DNA of 64,000 bases from Siphonodentalium dalli (GCA_032622095.1 CP136066.1:92155319-92219318); one strand, 5' to 3'; shown: positions 1 to 12,605, numbered from the stretch's first letter. Program-made: numbers and translations. The notes: generated by a model from the letters alone, not told the origin.

Positions 1-1283
1 TAATATACAAATGTATACTGTATGGGAAACATCAGAGGTTTACAAAGTGATAAAAACAGTTGATTTGTTCTTTATTCTTGTGGTTATATACACATATTCT
101 AAAAATAAATGTCCTTTACAACGTGGATCAATGAAATGCGGTTGTTGCATTTAAAATGCATTGAGGGTGCATTGTGTCACGCCACTTTGTAAACGCCTTA
201 ACTACTGCATTTAAATTAAATGCACTGCATTGGGAATAATCACAGTCGCATTGAAATTACTGATCATTGCGCCGAAAAAGTATACTAGTACTAGTATGAA
301 CACCCAAATAACGATACGATAGTGTATAGTGTATTTTGCTATTTTAGTTTTAATTTTGTTTATTTAAATTCACATCTGAATAATTCTGTGTTATTTCCCC
401 ACTCCTGGTGTACATGTATGTTCGGAATCGGACATTCATGATGTAGTTTTCCATTCAAAATGGAATAAACATAAATAAACACTGTTGACATTAATTGTTT
501 TATAATCAGAATCATGATTCTCATTTTGATTCTAGTTTTGATTCTTGATTCCTTGTAGAAAGTGAAAGACTAACATTTTGATTATTGCAAAAAATCTGAT
601 GGATTTTAAGGCCTGCATCAAGACATTTGTTTGTGAATAAATCAAGGTAAATGTGTCAAAATATGGACGCATTTACAAATGCGTAGCTCCAAAATCGCAA
701 AGTAGATTCGAACATGTGGTCGCTTTTACAAGAAATTTGTGAGCATGCTCTGTACATGTACATACATGTAAGTGACTTGACCAACTACATGAGGAGTCGA
801 GGGACACAATCAATGAGGATGTTTGTACTAAAAAATATTTTTTTACGCAAGCAACGAACACATGGCAAATTTCTTAATTTATATTATGAGCCAACAAGAC
901 AGATCGTACATCGCTGTTATATGACAATATACATGACTGTGGCCATCATAATGGTCGACAGGCATGACGCCAACAAAAACCAATCTGTCAGGCCAATATA
1001 AAGAAGTCACGACTTATTGCTGGTGGAACCTATTAAAGGCATCGTTCCATTTCGTTAATAACAACTTACATGTACATGTAACATTCACCTCCACATCTTT
1101 ACTCTTGGGCTCCAAATAAACATGCATGCACGTTTGTTATTTTTCTTCGGAAATCCCCCCTTGCACAGTGCTTATTTGGGTCTGCATGTTTATTCATATT
1201 TTGAAGCTATGAAAATTTAAATCAGCACAAATTCAAGATTTCTATATGATTCTGATGTAAAAATGATGGGCTTTACTTTTGCA
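1..1283. other. non-coding stretch, no gene recognised
   Basis: AT-rich sequence with ACATGTAC-type runs, GATTC-rich low-complexity sequence near 506-552 and short direct repeats of GCATTTAAA/TGCATTG around 130-250. The short open frames show no recognisable domain or splice context. Nothing further is supported. Confidence 0.6.
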
Positions 1284-1683
1284 TGTACTCTTGAGTGCCT
1301 AATAAAAGTACAGGGTGGAATAATAGTACAGGTTGGAAAATGTCGCGTAACTGAATAATAGAACATGTACAGGGCGGAATAAACGTACAGACTGGAACTA
1401 TTAGTACCATACATCCCAACAAAACGCACCATCTGACTGGTTTACTGATGCCATGTGACAGAAATAGTTGTGATGGATAGCCAGGTCTGTGAATCTACAG
1501 TGTGCTGATCACTGTCAACAATCAGAGTTCATTTATCTATGAATAACACAATTTAAGATTGGTGAATTATTTCTTTTGGTTAATTTAATAAACGTACAGG
1601 ACCAAATAACGATCGTACAGGTGGGAATTTTACCTCGATTTTAATAATCGTATATGTATGTTTATTAGGCACTCAAGAGTACA
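1284..1683. mobile_element. 400-bp TIR element (MITE-like)
   Basis: The two ends are exact inverted copies over about 23 bp; the left end begins TGTACTCTTGAGTGCCTAAT and the right end is its reverse complement. The interior has no coding frame but repeats a GTACAGG(G/T)(C/T)GGAA-type motif near both ends (1310-1395 and 1595-1627), a subterminal-repeat pattern common in non-autonomous DNA transposons. No unambiguous target duplication is visible beyond AT/TA, so no superfamily is assigned. Confidence 0.7.
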
Positions 1684-1690
1684 TATTATA

Positions 1691-1839
1691 CAGTTGTCGC
1701 CCGTTGTCGAGGGAGACATTGAGATTTGTCACCCGCTCGAGAACGGAATGTCTCCCGAGGAGCGAAGCTCCGGTGGAGACATTCCGTTCTCGAGCGGGTG
1801 ACAAATATCAATGTCTCCCGAGAAGAAGGGCAACAACTG
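1691..1839. repeat. foldback (inverted repeat), about 66-bp arms
   Basis: CAGTTGTCGCCCG at the left pairs with the CAACAACTG end at the right. Both arms contain GAGACATT, TTGTCACCCGCTCGAG and GAACGGAATGTCTCC in opposite orientation, around a short loop near 1757-1775. A diverged half-copy occurs at 37664-37712. The open frames on both strands here are a by-product of the palindrome. Confidence 0.85.
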
Positions 1840-3148
1840 TTTTGTTATCCGATTATACCACAGAAAATATCCTTGCCATCCACACGCACGATGTTGCACT
1901 GAGTCACGAGTGCTTTCTTTCCCGATTATGTATATTTTCAGTAACTTCTTATCGTCCCATAGGATTTCTGTTCCATAAACGATAGTCAAGCTGTTAAGCG
2001 TTTGGTAATCCGCGTTTATTTACGATTATTTTGGTGGTCAAATCGTCAATATCGGTCCATGCAATGTGAACCAATAAGCCACATAGGTATGTTCTCGTCT
2101 TCTGAAATGTGGCATATTCAACGTCGTCTTGTGTGCGCAATTTACTCGCGATGTGAATTTCATAACGGTCTTCCCAGAAAGCTATTGGGAAGTTGTCAAT
2201 TTCATTAATGTACATTCATACATGTACGTGTCAGTGCTCATGGCGATCCTCACATAAAATAATTCTATGATCACATTGCAGACATCGCGGAGGTTAGCGT
2301 ACAGTACCATTCATTCGCGACAAACGGATGCATTACGCTGTCTACCAGCGAACATTTATAACCAACCAACCTCAAGGGATCCTACCTTTCAATCTTGCAT
2401 CATAATGTCGACATGAACAAACTGAATCACCGAGTTGTTTCGATGTAAAAAGTAAATAATAACGCTTGTCCGATAAAAGTATCAACTTAAAAGTTCGAAT
2501 ATTAGTGTTCACTAAATATATGCAAATTAGCAAACACCACAACTGGTGTGTTTTGCGAATCCGTGGGGTATATAAGATCTATGATTTTTTAGTACGTCGT
2601 AGTGATGTGAAATAGGTGAGTTACTGCAGTGTGTGTTTGGAGATACTCTTGCAATATAACACCAGGCGGACGACAAAAACAATGTATCCCGGGGTCAGCG
2701 GGCGACAGTGCTGGTTTATCTCAACATTATGCATAGTTTGATATGTGGAGTCAAGACGTGTGTCTTGCTTCGCGATGTACGATCATGCCAGAGACAACAA
2801 CTATTAACATTGTTAAAGAAAACACAAATGAGTACTGCGCACGGGTGTGACATCCGGGAGTGTGTTGGAAAGATATGTCTCAACCAGGGAGGGGGCCTGG
2901 AACAAATCCAGGATACAAGGCTGAGTGTTTTGTTTAAATTTTTGGGACCCACCACCCAGAGGACGCAAGTTAATTTTCTGTATGAGACAAAAGTAAATAT
3001 TGGAATTGGGACTCCCTTCCCTTGATTAATGCTCCATCTGGGTTCAGTTAACGAGCCTGAACAGTTTTATTAATTCATTTTGGTATTCATAACTCGGAAA
3101 ATGAATACATCATGTAGGTATTATTTGAAAAAGAGAGAAGACAAAGTC
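1840..3148. other. non-coding stretch with dispersed-repeat tail
   Basis: No recognised gene. A stretch near 2936-3060 (GGGACCCACCACCC, then ACTCCCTTCCCTTGATTAATGC) resembles sequence near 4770-4810 and near 10495-10570, so it belongs to a dispersed repeat family. A TATA-like GTATATAAG lies at about 2567 but no coding sequence follows that I can support. Confidence 0.5.
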
Positions 3149-3336
3149 ATGTTTATGACTGGCCTAAAATTTCCTGATAGCCGTCAGTTTGACAAACGCG
3201 TATAACTACTAACTGGTCAGGCATGTTGATGATGAACCTCTCGCGGGTAGGTGATTAGTGCTATACATTATTGGTGTGACCATATAAAATGCATGTATTT
3301 TTCATGCAGAAATTACATACAAGTATGTATCCACCC
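3149..3336. mobile_element. right-end fragment of a Harbinger-like element
   Basis: This matches the right end of the full element at 26798-28148: both contain CATGTTTATGACTGGCCT, then GGTGATTA, then TATTGGTGTG and a terminal GTATCCACCC. Here CCACCC is followed by TTA, compatible with the TWA target of PIF/Harbinger elements. No left terminus beginning GGGTGGATAC was found upstream, so the copy looks truncated. Confidence 0.6.
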
Positions 3337-3499
3337 TTAGGTAGACAGGTGGCCGTGTATTTTTACGGTTGAGTTCCTTTTTGACCATCATGTGACCTTT
3401 CCGTGTCATTTCAGAATTGACAACGGACCTAGTTAGACAGTATAGGTTATCATCTTTCTAATGATGTGTAACACTTAGCTCTACCCTGATTTTTTAACG

Positions 3500-4035
3500 A
3501 ACTCATTGTTAAGGACCTATAAATGAAATGGCTCCCTGACAATACCTCCAATCCGACCACCGCTGTCGACACGGCCCTGTATTCATGACATAAATCAACT
3601 TACCAATTCGTAATATAGATATATGTCCATGCACGCAAACCGACCAGACCACCAGTAAATTACGTAGCCCGTTCGCAACAGGCACCATCATTAAAGACCA
3701 CAGACGTATGTCGTTTATAAATGGGGACACTGGCGAAGTTAGTATAACACCACTCCTATAGTCTCGATCGCATGCTTGATATTAAACTGAACCGTGAGCA
3801 TCATCTCAATGATAAATGGAGTAGTGCATCTGCCGTAGTAAGTCTCGACAGTCATGTGCGTTCCGTTTTCAATATATTGATATATCAGCATGTATGTGTT
3901 AAAACAATGTGCACCCATTACAGCCCGATAACCGATGAGGTAGAAGACAACGAAAGAGGTCTTATTGTATGCATGCACCATGTTGTGGAATTCAAGGTTA
4001 CGCTGATATAACATCATATTTGAAGGAAATATCAA
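3500..4035 (-). other. diverged duplicated segment, exon-like end
   Basis: On the minus strand this is related to the segment at about 14470-14800. Both read GAACGG(A/G)ACG, then GGAGTGGTGT, AACTTC, AACGA(C/T)ATACG, TTTAATGATGG, TTTACTGGTG, CTGGTCGGT and ACGAATTGGTAAGTT. Each ends with a 5' splice-site-like GGTAAGTT. Substitutions are scattered and neither copy keeps one open frame throughout. The 3.5-kb copy has ACGTAA where the other has ACGTAT, which adds a stop in one frame. I do not recognise a protein family. This could be a relic exon pair or a dispersed repeat. Confidence 0.4.
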
Positions 4036-5130
4036 TTTGATTTTGACAAAAAGATTCGGTGCTTTTGACCTGAGAAATTGTGAGTTTTAGAAAACTATAT
4101 AAGCTAGATATTTCTATTTAACCTAGATGGTTATCCAATATGTTGCTTTCGTTCTTGGCATGTCTTGGAGTTGCGGCCATTTTGAGAGCCATTTCATGGC
4201 CGCGATTGTATTATTTTCTGTCCGCGTCACTCTATTCGCTCCCGTAATTTCACACAAACTGATATAACAGCGTCATTCCTGTGCCACAATATATCGTATA
4301 ATGACTTATTTCGAGAACTGGTGTAATATAGACCACAATTTGGACGCCATACTGGATAACAAAGTTACCCCATAGTGGATGTTGGCTATGTTGTTCCGTG
4401 GAAATTTGCGCATGTTTGACACCATAATCGCCATATTACCAATCACTAATATAAAAGAGTATTAAATTATGTATGTATGTCTGTCTGTTCGGATTGTTTT
4501 CCCAGAACCCTGGACCGATGTCAACCAAATTTAGTGTGGTGACTCGTGGCACCCTGCCGGGGGTTATAACAGCGTTAGCAAAGGAGCGGACTTAATTTAG
4601 CATCACCGTGTGTCTCCCATGGCCAGCTCTGCGTTGGGTGCTCAATGGTTGTTCAGATTATATACACAATGAAGATGAGGATATGTGAAATTCAACATAT
4701 TTTGCCAGATAAACCGGGAGCGGACACAGGAAAAAGGATAAAAGATTGAATTGGTTTGTTCTTTATGTTTTGGGACCCACTACCACGGGAACCCAAGTTA
4801 TTTTCCTTTACAATCTCGGACATCCAACCATCCAACACAAGTTTTTTTCCAAGGGCAATTGGGCAAACACACCCCAAAGTTTGATGAAAAATAACAGGAT
4901 AATGCAAGCAGAGGGTTTGAAATGTTTTAAATAACCATCCGGGTGAAATGCCGACCAGGCAAGATTAATGAAAAATAAAAATAAATGAAGAAATCGTATT
5001 GTGACTGGGGCTCCAGCTGTTGTATCCTAAATGGTCGCCCAATCTCTATTAGTTATATAATTTTCCATCTGCAGTTTGTTCCATTAACCAATAACTAGTA
5101 ATTGAAGACCACACTGATAAAATACATGTA
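4036..5130. other. non-coding stretch with dispersed repeats
   Basis: No gene recognised. It contains TATGTATGTATGTCTGTCTG at about 4467, followed by repeat-like text to about 4930, including GGGACCCACTACCACGGG, which is also found in diverged form near 2940. Confidence 0.45.
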
Positions 5131-5132
5131 GA

Positions 5133-7960
5133 AATAGATTAGAATAGAATAGAATTTATTAGCAAGAACATCCATATATAAGGACAGGTTGCTAGGAATA
5201 CATAATGAATACACAATAAAATAGAAAACATGGCGAAAAGTAGTACTAAAGAGTTCAAATAATAATACAAATGATAATTCACACCGCGGCAATCTGCCAC
5301 GGAATGATTGTTTAATTGCTTAAAGTAGTGCTACGACTGTAAATACAAGATCCCATTTATTGCCAGAGGCCACTGGTATCCAATAACCGTAAGCCAATTA
5401 GGTGTTAATGCAATACTCAGGTCTCAATGCAAAGAACCTCAAGATCAGATTACAAACACCTGCACAAATTTCAGGACAATCGTTGGTCATAATCACTTTA
5501 AATTTCTCTAGTGGGCAAAGTTGATCAAAATGATGGTGTACAGAAATAATCATTGATATTAAATCATGTATAAGGCCCGCATAAAGCGAGCAGTCCATCA
5601 GAAAGTGAAATTCATCTTCTATAGAGCCACGTTTACAAAATAGGCATATTCTTTTCTCTACATCTACAGGGGGGGGGGGGGGGGAATTGCGTGTCTGCCT
5701 TTTTCTATGAGCAATGGGTGATTACTAATCCGAGAGCGAGCGAATGCGGTTCTATCCTCTATTGTGCAAGTGTGAATAAGGTAAGGTTCGATATTGTAGT
5801 CATGTTTAAAAAGTCGATATGTTCTCAGTTTATTTCTTCCCGTAGGTGAGGCTTCGTCGCTGAGGCTTCTATGGAAGTAAGAAACATGGTTCGCCTTCGT
5901 AGTTATTTTGAATTTCCTTAATGTTGGACTCATGTTCCCTGTGTTGCGCGGTATGTACAGTCCTGTCGCCTTTAGTGATGCAAAGGGGGACTTACAGACG
6001 GACCATGCTCGCTGTCCTTCGACCGCTTCGTTTAATAATTTGCTGTCGTTGCGGGACGATAACTTTAAGGCATACGACGCCATTCGACCAATCACATCAG
6101 TGTATATTGGATATATACCTAATTCCGCACGCACAGCGTTATTCGACGCATTTCGCCCTTCATGTAGTATTTGTTTACCAAATTTAACCTGAAGCTTTTC
6201 ACATGGCATACGTTCGTGATTTAACGGTGTTATTTGAACGCCCCATAATTCACTGTAATACAGGATAATTGGTTTGATGAGTTTATCGTAAAGTTTTATA
6301 TATGTGCGCAAGGGGGGGGGGGGTGCTTTATCGTTGCACATGCCTATTAATGCAAATAAGGCTTTGCGAGCTTTAGCGCTCATATTGCATATAGCTTGTA
6401 TGAATGTTCCATTACTGGTATAATTTATTCTAAGATAAGTGTATTCCTTCTGTATTCCTTCACAATTCCAATTTTAGTTTTCTCGATGTAAAATTTTGGA
6501 TTAATAGAACAATGTCTTGATCGAAATATTACACATTTAGTTTTGTCCTCATTGATTTTGAGATAATTAGTCTGCATATATGCGTTTAGTTTATCTAAAC
6601 AAAGCTGTAACCCAGCCGGACAATCAGATAATAAAACAAATCGTCGGCAAATAACAAATGATTTACCTGGCTATTGCCAATTTGCACAGGGCAGCATGTA
6701 TCATTGAAAAGTGTCCAAACATCATCTATAAATATTTTAAATAACGTAGGTGACAGTATAAACCTTTGGCGTACATCAATGTTTGACAAATACGGAGACC
6801 TCAGTCCTTTACACGTTCTCACAGAATAATAACTTGAAGCATACAATGATTTCAAAATTGTATGTAAGCGTCCAGTTATTCCTATAGATGCAAGTTTATG
6901 AAAAAGAAGAGTTCTATTAACGGTATCAAATGCTTTACGAAAGTCAACGAATGCACAGTATACAGGTTTTCCAACGTTTTTTGTATTTTTGTATCACCGA
7001 ATGAAGAACAAACGCGCTGTCTATTGTACTTTTGCATTTACTAAACCCAAATTGGTTGTCGCTTATGCTGCAGTTTGCCTCCAGAAAAGCGGTTTAGACG
7101 GCAATTTATTATTTTATTGAACAGCTTTCCAAGGAATGACCTTAATGCTATTTCACGATAGTTAATAGGATCAGTATTATCACCTTTCTTGTACAATAAA
7201 TGTAATACAGACCTACTCCATTATTTCGGATAGTGACCGGACTGTAGAATCATATTAACAATTTTAAGAGTATCGTCGAGCATTATTGGCATAGTAATTA
7301 ACGTAAGCTTAATCAGTTCATTGCAGATTTGATCTGGGCCTACAGCTTTGCCATTTTTTAGAGTACGTGCAGCAGTTATAACCTCTTCGGTAGATATATG
7401 CTCATTGTTTATTGGTATCTCTCAAAATCCATTAGAAGTGGACTCAATGTCTATTCGGTTTTCTGAATTGGACGGACAAAACAGTTGTTAAAAAAAGTCC
7501 ACAGACTTATCAGGGTCGAGCCTATTATCAGAATGGGGTTCTTGTCGTAGTTGGGCTATAACATTCCAATATTTCCTGGGATCATCACTTTCCATTTGTT
7601 CTAAACTGGCGTGAACGTCTGTATAAAAAAAATCCTTTTCTTTTTTATTTCTTGCTTATATGCTTTTTTCATAGTATGATAATTTAGTCTTAAAGTGGCT
7701 TCGAATGGATTATTCTTCATTTGACGGATTGTTCCATCTATAGACTCTGCTTTAATTCCTTGCATCTATTATCAAACCATTTCCTCTTACGCGGTTGTGA
7801 TTTTCGGTTGTTATGCTTCCGCTTGCAAGCGTGCATATTAACACCAGTTAATATTTCCGTGAAATCCATTGCTGCTATGGTTACACCTGATTGATCATTA
7901 GAAGTTTATTGTATTCTATAATTTCCCAATTTATCGTTGAAAGCTTGGCAGGTCACATAG
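5133..7960 (-). mobile_element. degenerate non-LTR retrotransposon (LINE copy 1)
   Basis: The minus strand carries a decayed LINE second ORF. The 3' end is followed by an ATTCT microsatellite tail at about 5134-5155, preceded by CTAATAAA, rather than poly(A). Going upstream, the pieces are a zinc-knuckle-like C-terminus, the reverse-transcriptase thumb and palm with LLFADDL, and the RT N-terminal motifs. The 5' region and endonuclease domain are not recognisable, so the copy appears 5'-truncated. Stops and frameshifts make it inactive. The same family recurs at 11783-12605. Clade (CR1, Jockey or L2-like) is not resolved. Confidence 0.85.
5398..7450 (-). pseudogene. reverse transcriptase ORF2 pseudogene
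   Basis: Reading the minus strand from 7450 down: LKNGKAVGPDQI and then SGHYP..W and KKGDNTDPINYR (RT fingers), NQFGFSK, AFVDFRKAFDTVN (palm motif A), RFILSPTLFKIFIDD (motif B), LLFADDL (catalytic motif C), then DKTKCVIF. The longest open piece (6383-5664) covers the connection/C-terminal region with TGKNKLRTYRLFK. Near 5600-5650 a C-x2-C...H...C pattern (CLFCKRG, FHFLMDC) resembles the C-terminal knuckle of many LINE ORF2 proteins. Multiple stops (for example after SGHYPK) and frameshifts show it is dead. Two G-homopolymers (about 5671-5684 and 6312-6323) lie inside it. Confidence 0.85.
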
Positions 7961-8797
7961 TCGATTGCTTTCTGTCAACTCATATCATTCCATATGAATC
8001 AGAGTGTTTTATTGTTGTATGATTGTGTATTTCGTACTGGTTTTGGGGAGCGATCTGTCGTTATATTTAAAATGTGTGACCAGTTGGCAGTGATCAGAAT
8101 ATTCAGTAGGAAGTTTAACACAAAATTAGTTTACGGACGAAAGAAACGGTTCAGACAAAATCACATAATCAACAACACTGGAACCGTTATACTGATAGCT
8201 AGTTTCTGCCATGTATGCTTTGCAAATGACAGAATCACATGGGCGTGTAATGCACTCTCAACCTTGCAGACCTTCAACCCTCATATGCCGTACACATACG
8301 TCGTATTTACCCCCACCCCACAGAGACCTCATGGACCAGACCTACTAGTATGTATGTTTCTGCTTTGCGTCATTGTAGTATACATGATACACATGTACAT
8401 GTATACTACTATACGACCTATACAGAGTAGGCACGTATATAGGGTCGGCGCATATGATCATGCAGCGTGGGTTTGGAGTGAGCACTGGGGCGAATTGCAA
8501 GTACATGTGGCAGAAACAGTAATCTCAAAATAAAATGTTATCTCAAAGATGAATACTTGTTTTGTAATAACTAGCATCTTATCTTAAATTACTCAGCGTT
8601 TCATCTTATCGGTAGGTAAGTAATCCAAAGTCCCATCTACCCAATAATGATCATCATAAAATAATACAGGAATTATGTTTATCTTTCAATATTCTTATCA
8701 ATTAAAGATGCATAATCCGAATTAACGCTCGCAAATTACTATTTCCTTGGCTTCGGAGGGGGGTAAAAATATTTGATTCGAGTCGATGAACCCACCC
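7961..8797. other. non-coding stretch
   Basis: A 179-codon open frame at 7994-8533 (+) shows no recognised domain. Its composition and Met/Tyr/His-rich tail reflect ACATGTAC repeats. No gene is supported. Confidence 0.5.
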
Positions 8798-8805
8798 ATC
8801 CAAGC

Positions 8806-9999
8806 CAGGGTTGGGGCGATTACATGTCAATGTAATCGATTACGATTACAATTACTTTTGACTTACATGATTACGATTACGATTACTGATTACATTTTTT
8901 CCAATGTAATCGATTACGATTACAATTACTTTAGTAAATGTAATCGATTACTTTTTGATTACATCTGATTACAATTGTTAGTTTCCAACCATTGTGATCG
9001 CATAGGAATAAATAATGAAATAATTCAAATTAACATATCAAATTTGATTGAATAAAGACATCACTGCATAACATGGAAACAAGAAACGACTGAAACAATA
9101 GAAAGATGAAAGCAATAAAATAAACATATAAACTTTTTTACATTTACATGTATTGGAAAGGTTTCATCATGAAGTTATGCACCAATTTATTGGGAATACA
9201 TTATGTTTTATGTGTATTTATTTATGTAAATATATTTTAATATATTTTAAATGTTCTTACATGCATTCAAACTAACGCATAATATTTATGAAAATATCAC
9301 CAGAAACAATTATAAATTATTTGCATGTTCTGTTAGATTCAATACCCAACACAATGAAGATAACACTAATATTTATTTGATGATCATCCATTGTTAATCC
9401 TGATGAGGATTAAATGAGGCTTAACTCCATGAGTGCAGTAAATGACAAACCAGCTAATTAGGTCTACCGATGTACATCACACCTGCTTTGTTCAGTTAAT
9501 TAGCCCTATTGTACCAGTGTGACTCTACAGCCATTGCCTGCAGCAGTCCCAATTCAATTTATTCATAATTGAAGTTGGCTAGCCTATTTATTCATATTTG
9601 AACATTTCATTGTCTGTATCACAAGTTTAGTGCCATTCATGTTGTATTAAACAAGTGTGTGTAATCTGTGTCCACTGCCAGAATATACATACACACTGTA
9701 CCACTAACATAACACATGACATAATTGTACTAACTTTATAATATGTTGTTGGTATCTTTGCACACTCCACAGTATGAGACTATGAGTATCCAATAGCCAT
9801 CCATATGGATATTTTAGTAAAAGTAATCAAAAAGTAATCAAAATGTAATCATGATTACAGGTACATTTGAAAGTAATCGATTACGATTACGATTACTTGT
9901 AATCAAGAAATGTCATGATTACTGATTACAGACGATTACTCCAAATTTTGTAATCGATTACTTTGATTACGATTACTGATTACGATTACCCCAACCCTG
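8806..9999. mobile_element. hAT-type non-autonomous element with intact ends
   Basis: The termini are CAGGGTTGGGG and CCCCAACCCTG, matching the hAT terminal pattern that starts CAG-G. The element is flanked by a perfect 8-bp duplication ATCCAAGC at 8798-8805 and 10000-10007, the size expected of hAT insertion. Inside each end are dense copies of GTAATCGATTACGATTAC in both orientations (8818-8960 and 9825-9988), probably transposase-binding subterminal repeats. The 1.19-kb body is AT-rich with no transposase. The exact target duplication suggests a fairly recent insertion. Confidence 0.92.
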
Positions 10000-10007
10000 A
10001 TCCAAGC

Positions 10008-11782
10008 TCAGAGTGATCAGATATCGATTTTTGAAATCTATTATTTTTCACCACCGATACTTTTAGTGGCCCAGTAAAAGTCGACGAGAAGTCATCGCGG
10101 CCCAAGTTCGGATGAAGATGGATAATTTAAGTGGCTTTTTTGTGTCAGATATTTGACAAACCGGCAAAATTGCGCTGAACAAAAGTTTGACAAATAACAG
10201 GTTTTGGGCAATTTTATACTATAGTTGACTGGTTAGCATTATTTTTGGTCAATTAATCGATTCTGATAACTGAGGAGGCATTTAAAAAAAAATTGTTGTT
10301 GTTGGAATCTGATGATATGATATGTGATATAAGCACCAGTAGAATTAAACTAGCTGACGTTGGCATCGCAGCGATAAATGAATGTCAAAAACAACAATGA
10401 GAACTGATGGAAAATCTTTTATTTTTTCAATTCAAATTTGTCCTCGTAAGAAGCGAGACCCATCCATGATATCGGGTTATAAAAAAACAATTATTTGGTA
10501 AATATTGAAATTGGATACCCCTTCTCTTTATTGAAGCTCTATATTGGTCCAGTTTATAAGCCTGTACATTTAAAACCATTTATATATCATAATTATTTAT
10601 CTTTAAACATGGATTTGGAAAAACAGTTACATGGCATTGGAAAAATATGCTACCGGCGCTAAAATCCCACCACCCACCCGGACCTTATATCTTGAAATAT
10701 GTTCTTGCCCCCCCCCCCCCCCCCCCTGGATAAATCAGAGAAATTGTCTATTTAAAATGTCCGGAAAGTTTTGACTGGATTTACGCAAAACGCCCGTCTT
10801 CCCCTTAGGATTCGCGTCAATCGGTGAATTAATTCAAATCATAGTTTAATTTGTTTCTATATTCTTGGTACACTTTAATGAGCCGATAGCCAATTATCTT
10901 CATGTCTCATACTTCTTATTTAATTCACGCCATTGTCAAAGACATCGTGCGTTGGATCTATATTAAACAATGCTTGTCTTTATGAACACACCCCGTCCTA
11001 TTGCACCACTTCGTATATCGGAATAGAAGATTCCTATCATTTTGTCCTTGTTCCGGGATAATTGGCAGTCGTTATTAAATGTATTAACCCTTTCTTTACT
11101 AAATGGATGCCCCCTTCCATGTTTAAAAGTACACAATGTAATGGTCTATTATTCATTTGGGGGATGTTCATGAAGGTTTAATATACGCAGACGACAGAAA
11201 ATAAAAGTTCAGATGGATGCATATCAAATGGTGGGAAATGTTCAGTTAATGCTCCAACAAACTCCCCATGGTCCATGTTGAACTTAGTATCTGAACATTT
11301 GCTAAGAGAACTGACTCGTCAATGAGTATTTATATTAATAAAGGGTTAAACTGATCAGGAACACTGCCATTCACACTAACTGAAATATACGGACGTCATG
11401 AACGCGTCGGATGAGTTTTGAGCAGAACACACGTCTGTTCAGAACACGTACGTATTCTATTTGGTGTCCAATCGAAACTACAATTTAAGAGCAGAAGGAT
11501 TATTATACACTGGTTCAACAAACGACAGATAGTCTGAACATTTCCCAAGGGAACTACTCGTCACTGAGTATTTAGAAACAGTGGGTTCTTTGGAAAACAA
11601 ATGCAGACACGAGGTCCAGGCAATGTTTTTCGGACCTCAATGTACCCACCACCACCCCCATACTTGCAAACCACTCCCATATTTGACACTTTTGTATCCT
11701 GTTTTACTTATTTTGTTATAAGGAATACCATCCCAAATGTATTCATTGTTCACTATTGTTTCCAATCCGTTCCACTATCTAG
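10008..11782. other. non-coding stretch
   Basis: No gene recognised. A short piece at about 10097-10185 (CGGATGAAGATGGATA..., TTTGACAAACCGGC) recurs at about 20607-20695. A C-homopolymer lies at about 10710-10727. Parts of 10495-10570 resemble 2995-3060. Confidence 0.5.
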
Positions 11783-11918
11783 ATAGATAGATAGATTTAT
11801 TCAGCAAAAGACGCCCCATTATAGGGACAGGTTGCCATGTAAAATAATATTAACAGTGTATCATGTGACATCATACAATATATTGACATTACATACATTG
11901 AATAATAGTGATAATATC

Positions 11919-11978
<60 letters not shown>

Positions 11979-12605
11979 TTAATTGCGTATATTCTTATCT
12001 GTAGAGTGAGTTATGTTACATGATTCAGCACATGTAATTTGTCTAGTTTAACTGTGATCAGGCCTCGAATAACCGCTTGACTACGTTGCAGATTTGGGAG
12101 CATATTTGAGCTGTGTCATTGGCTAATATATGTGTGAGTTGGTCCAATCTACTCATCAATCGAAAATTGATAAAATTGTCATCCATAATTTTAATGAGTT
12201 CATTCCGTATAGGAAGAAATGTTGGACAATCAATTAGGAAATGCCTCTCATCGTCGATGGCTTCGTCATTACACAAAACACAAGAGAATGATTACTTGTT
12301 CTTAGACGTGTAAATGCTGAGCGGTCAGCTAGCGACGCTGTATTTAAAGGATAAGGTTCTACGACAATATCTCTTTTAAAAAGTCGATATGTTCTTAATT
12401 TATTTTTACCAGTTTTTGAAACACCATCGCGCATACTTGTTCTGAAGTTTTCAGTGTGATTTTCACGAAGCTGGCGTTTAAATGACTTTAGAAGCTTGTT
12501 AATTAGAGGCTTGTTGTTAGTAATGTCGGAGGGTATAGTCAAGCCAAATGACTCCAGACTTTTGAATATCGAATTCCCAGCTACCCAGCTGCGCTGTTCG
12601 CGCAT
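11783..12605 (-). mobile_element. 3' fragment of LINE copy 2, same family as 5133-7960
   Basis: The minus strand encodes the C-terminal region of the same ORF2: TGKNKLRTYRLFKRD, then RSAFTRLRTSNH, then a knuckle-like DERHFLIDCPTF and ICSQICNVVKRLFEA, in two overlapping frames separated by a shift near 12250. The 3' end reads CTGAATAAATC followed by an ATCT tail at about 11783-11796. The RT catalytic core is absent, so this is a strongly 5'-truncated dead copy. A long TA repeat sits in its 3' non-coding part. Confidence 0.85.
11922..11976. repeat. (TA)n microsatellite
   Basis: An uninterrupted run of TA dinucleotides of about 50 bp in the 3' untranslated part of the LINE fragment. Open frames of alternating Ile/Tyr here are artefacts. 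Confidence 0.95.

Noticed and set aside
1704-2215. Several overlapping open frames of 68-93 codons on both strands
   Set aside because: They lie over or beside the foldback at 1691-1839 and show no domain or conservation cue.
7994-8533. 179-codon plus-strand open frame
   Set aside because: No recognisable domain, no neighbouring splice or promoter evidence, and partly made of ACATGTAC repeats.
8806-9999. Possible CRISPR-like array of GTAATCGATTAC repeats
   Set aside because: The repeats are irregular, occur in both orientations and sit at the ends of an element with hAT termini and an 8-bp target duplication, so they are subterminal transposon repeats.
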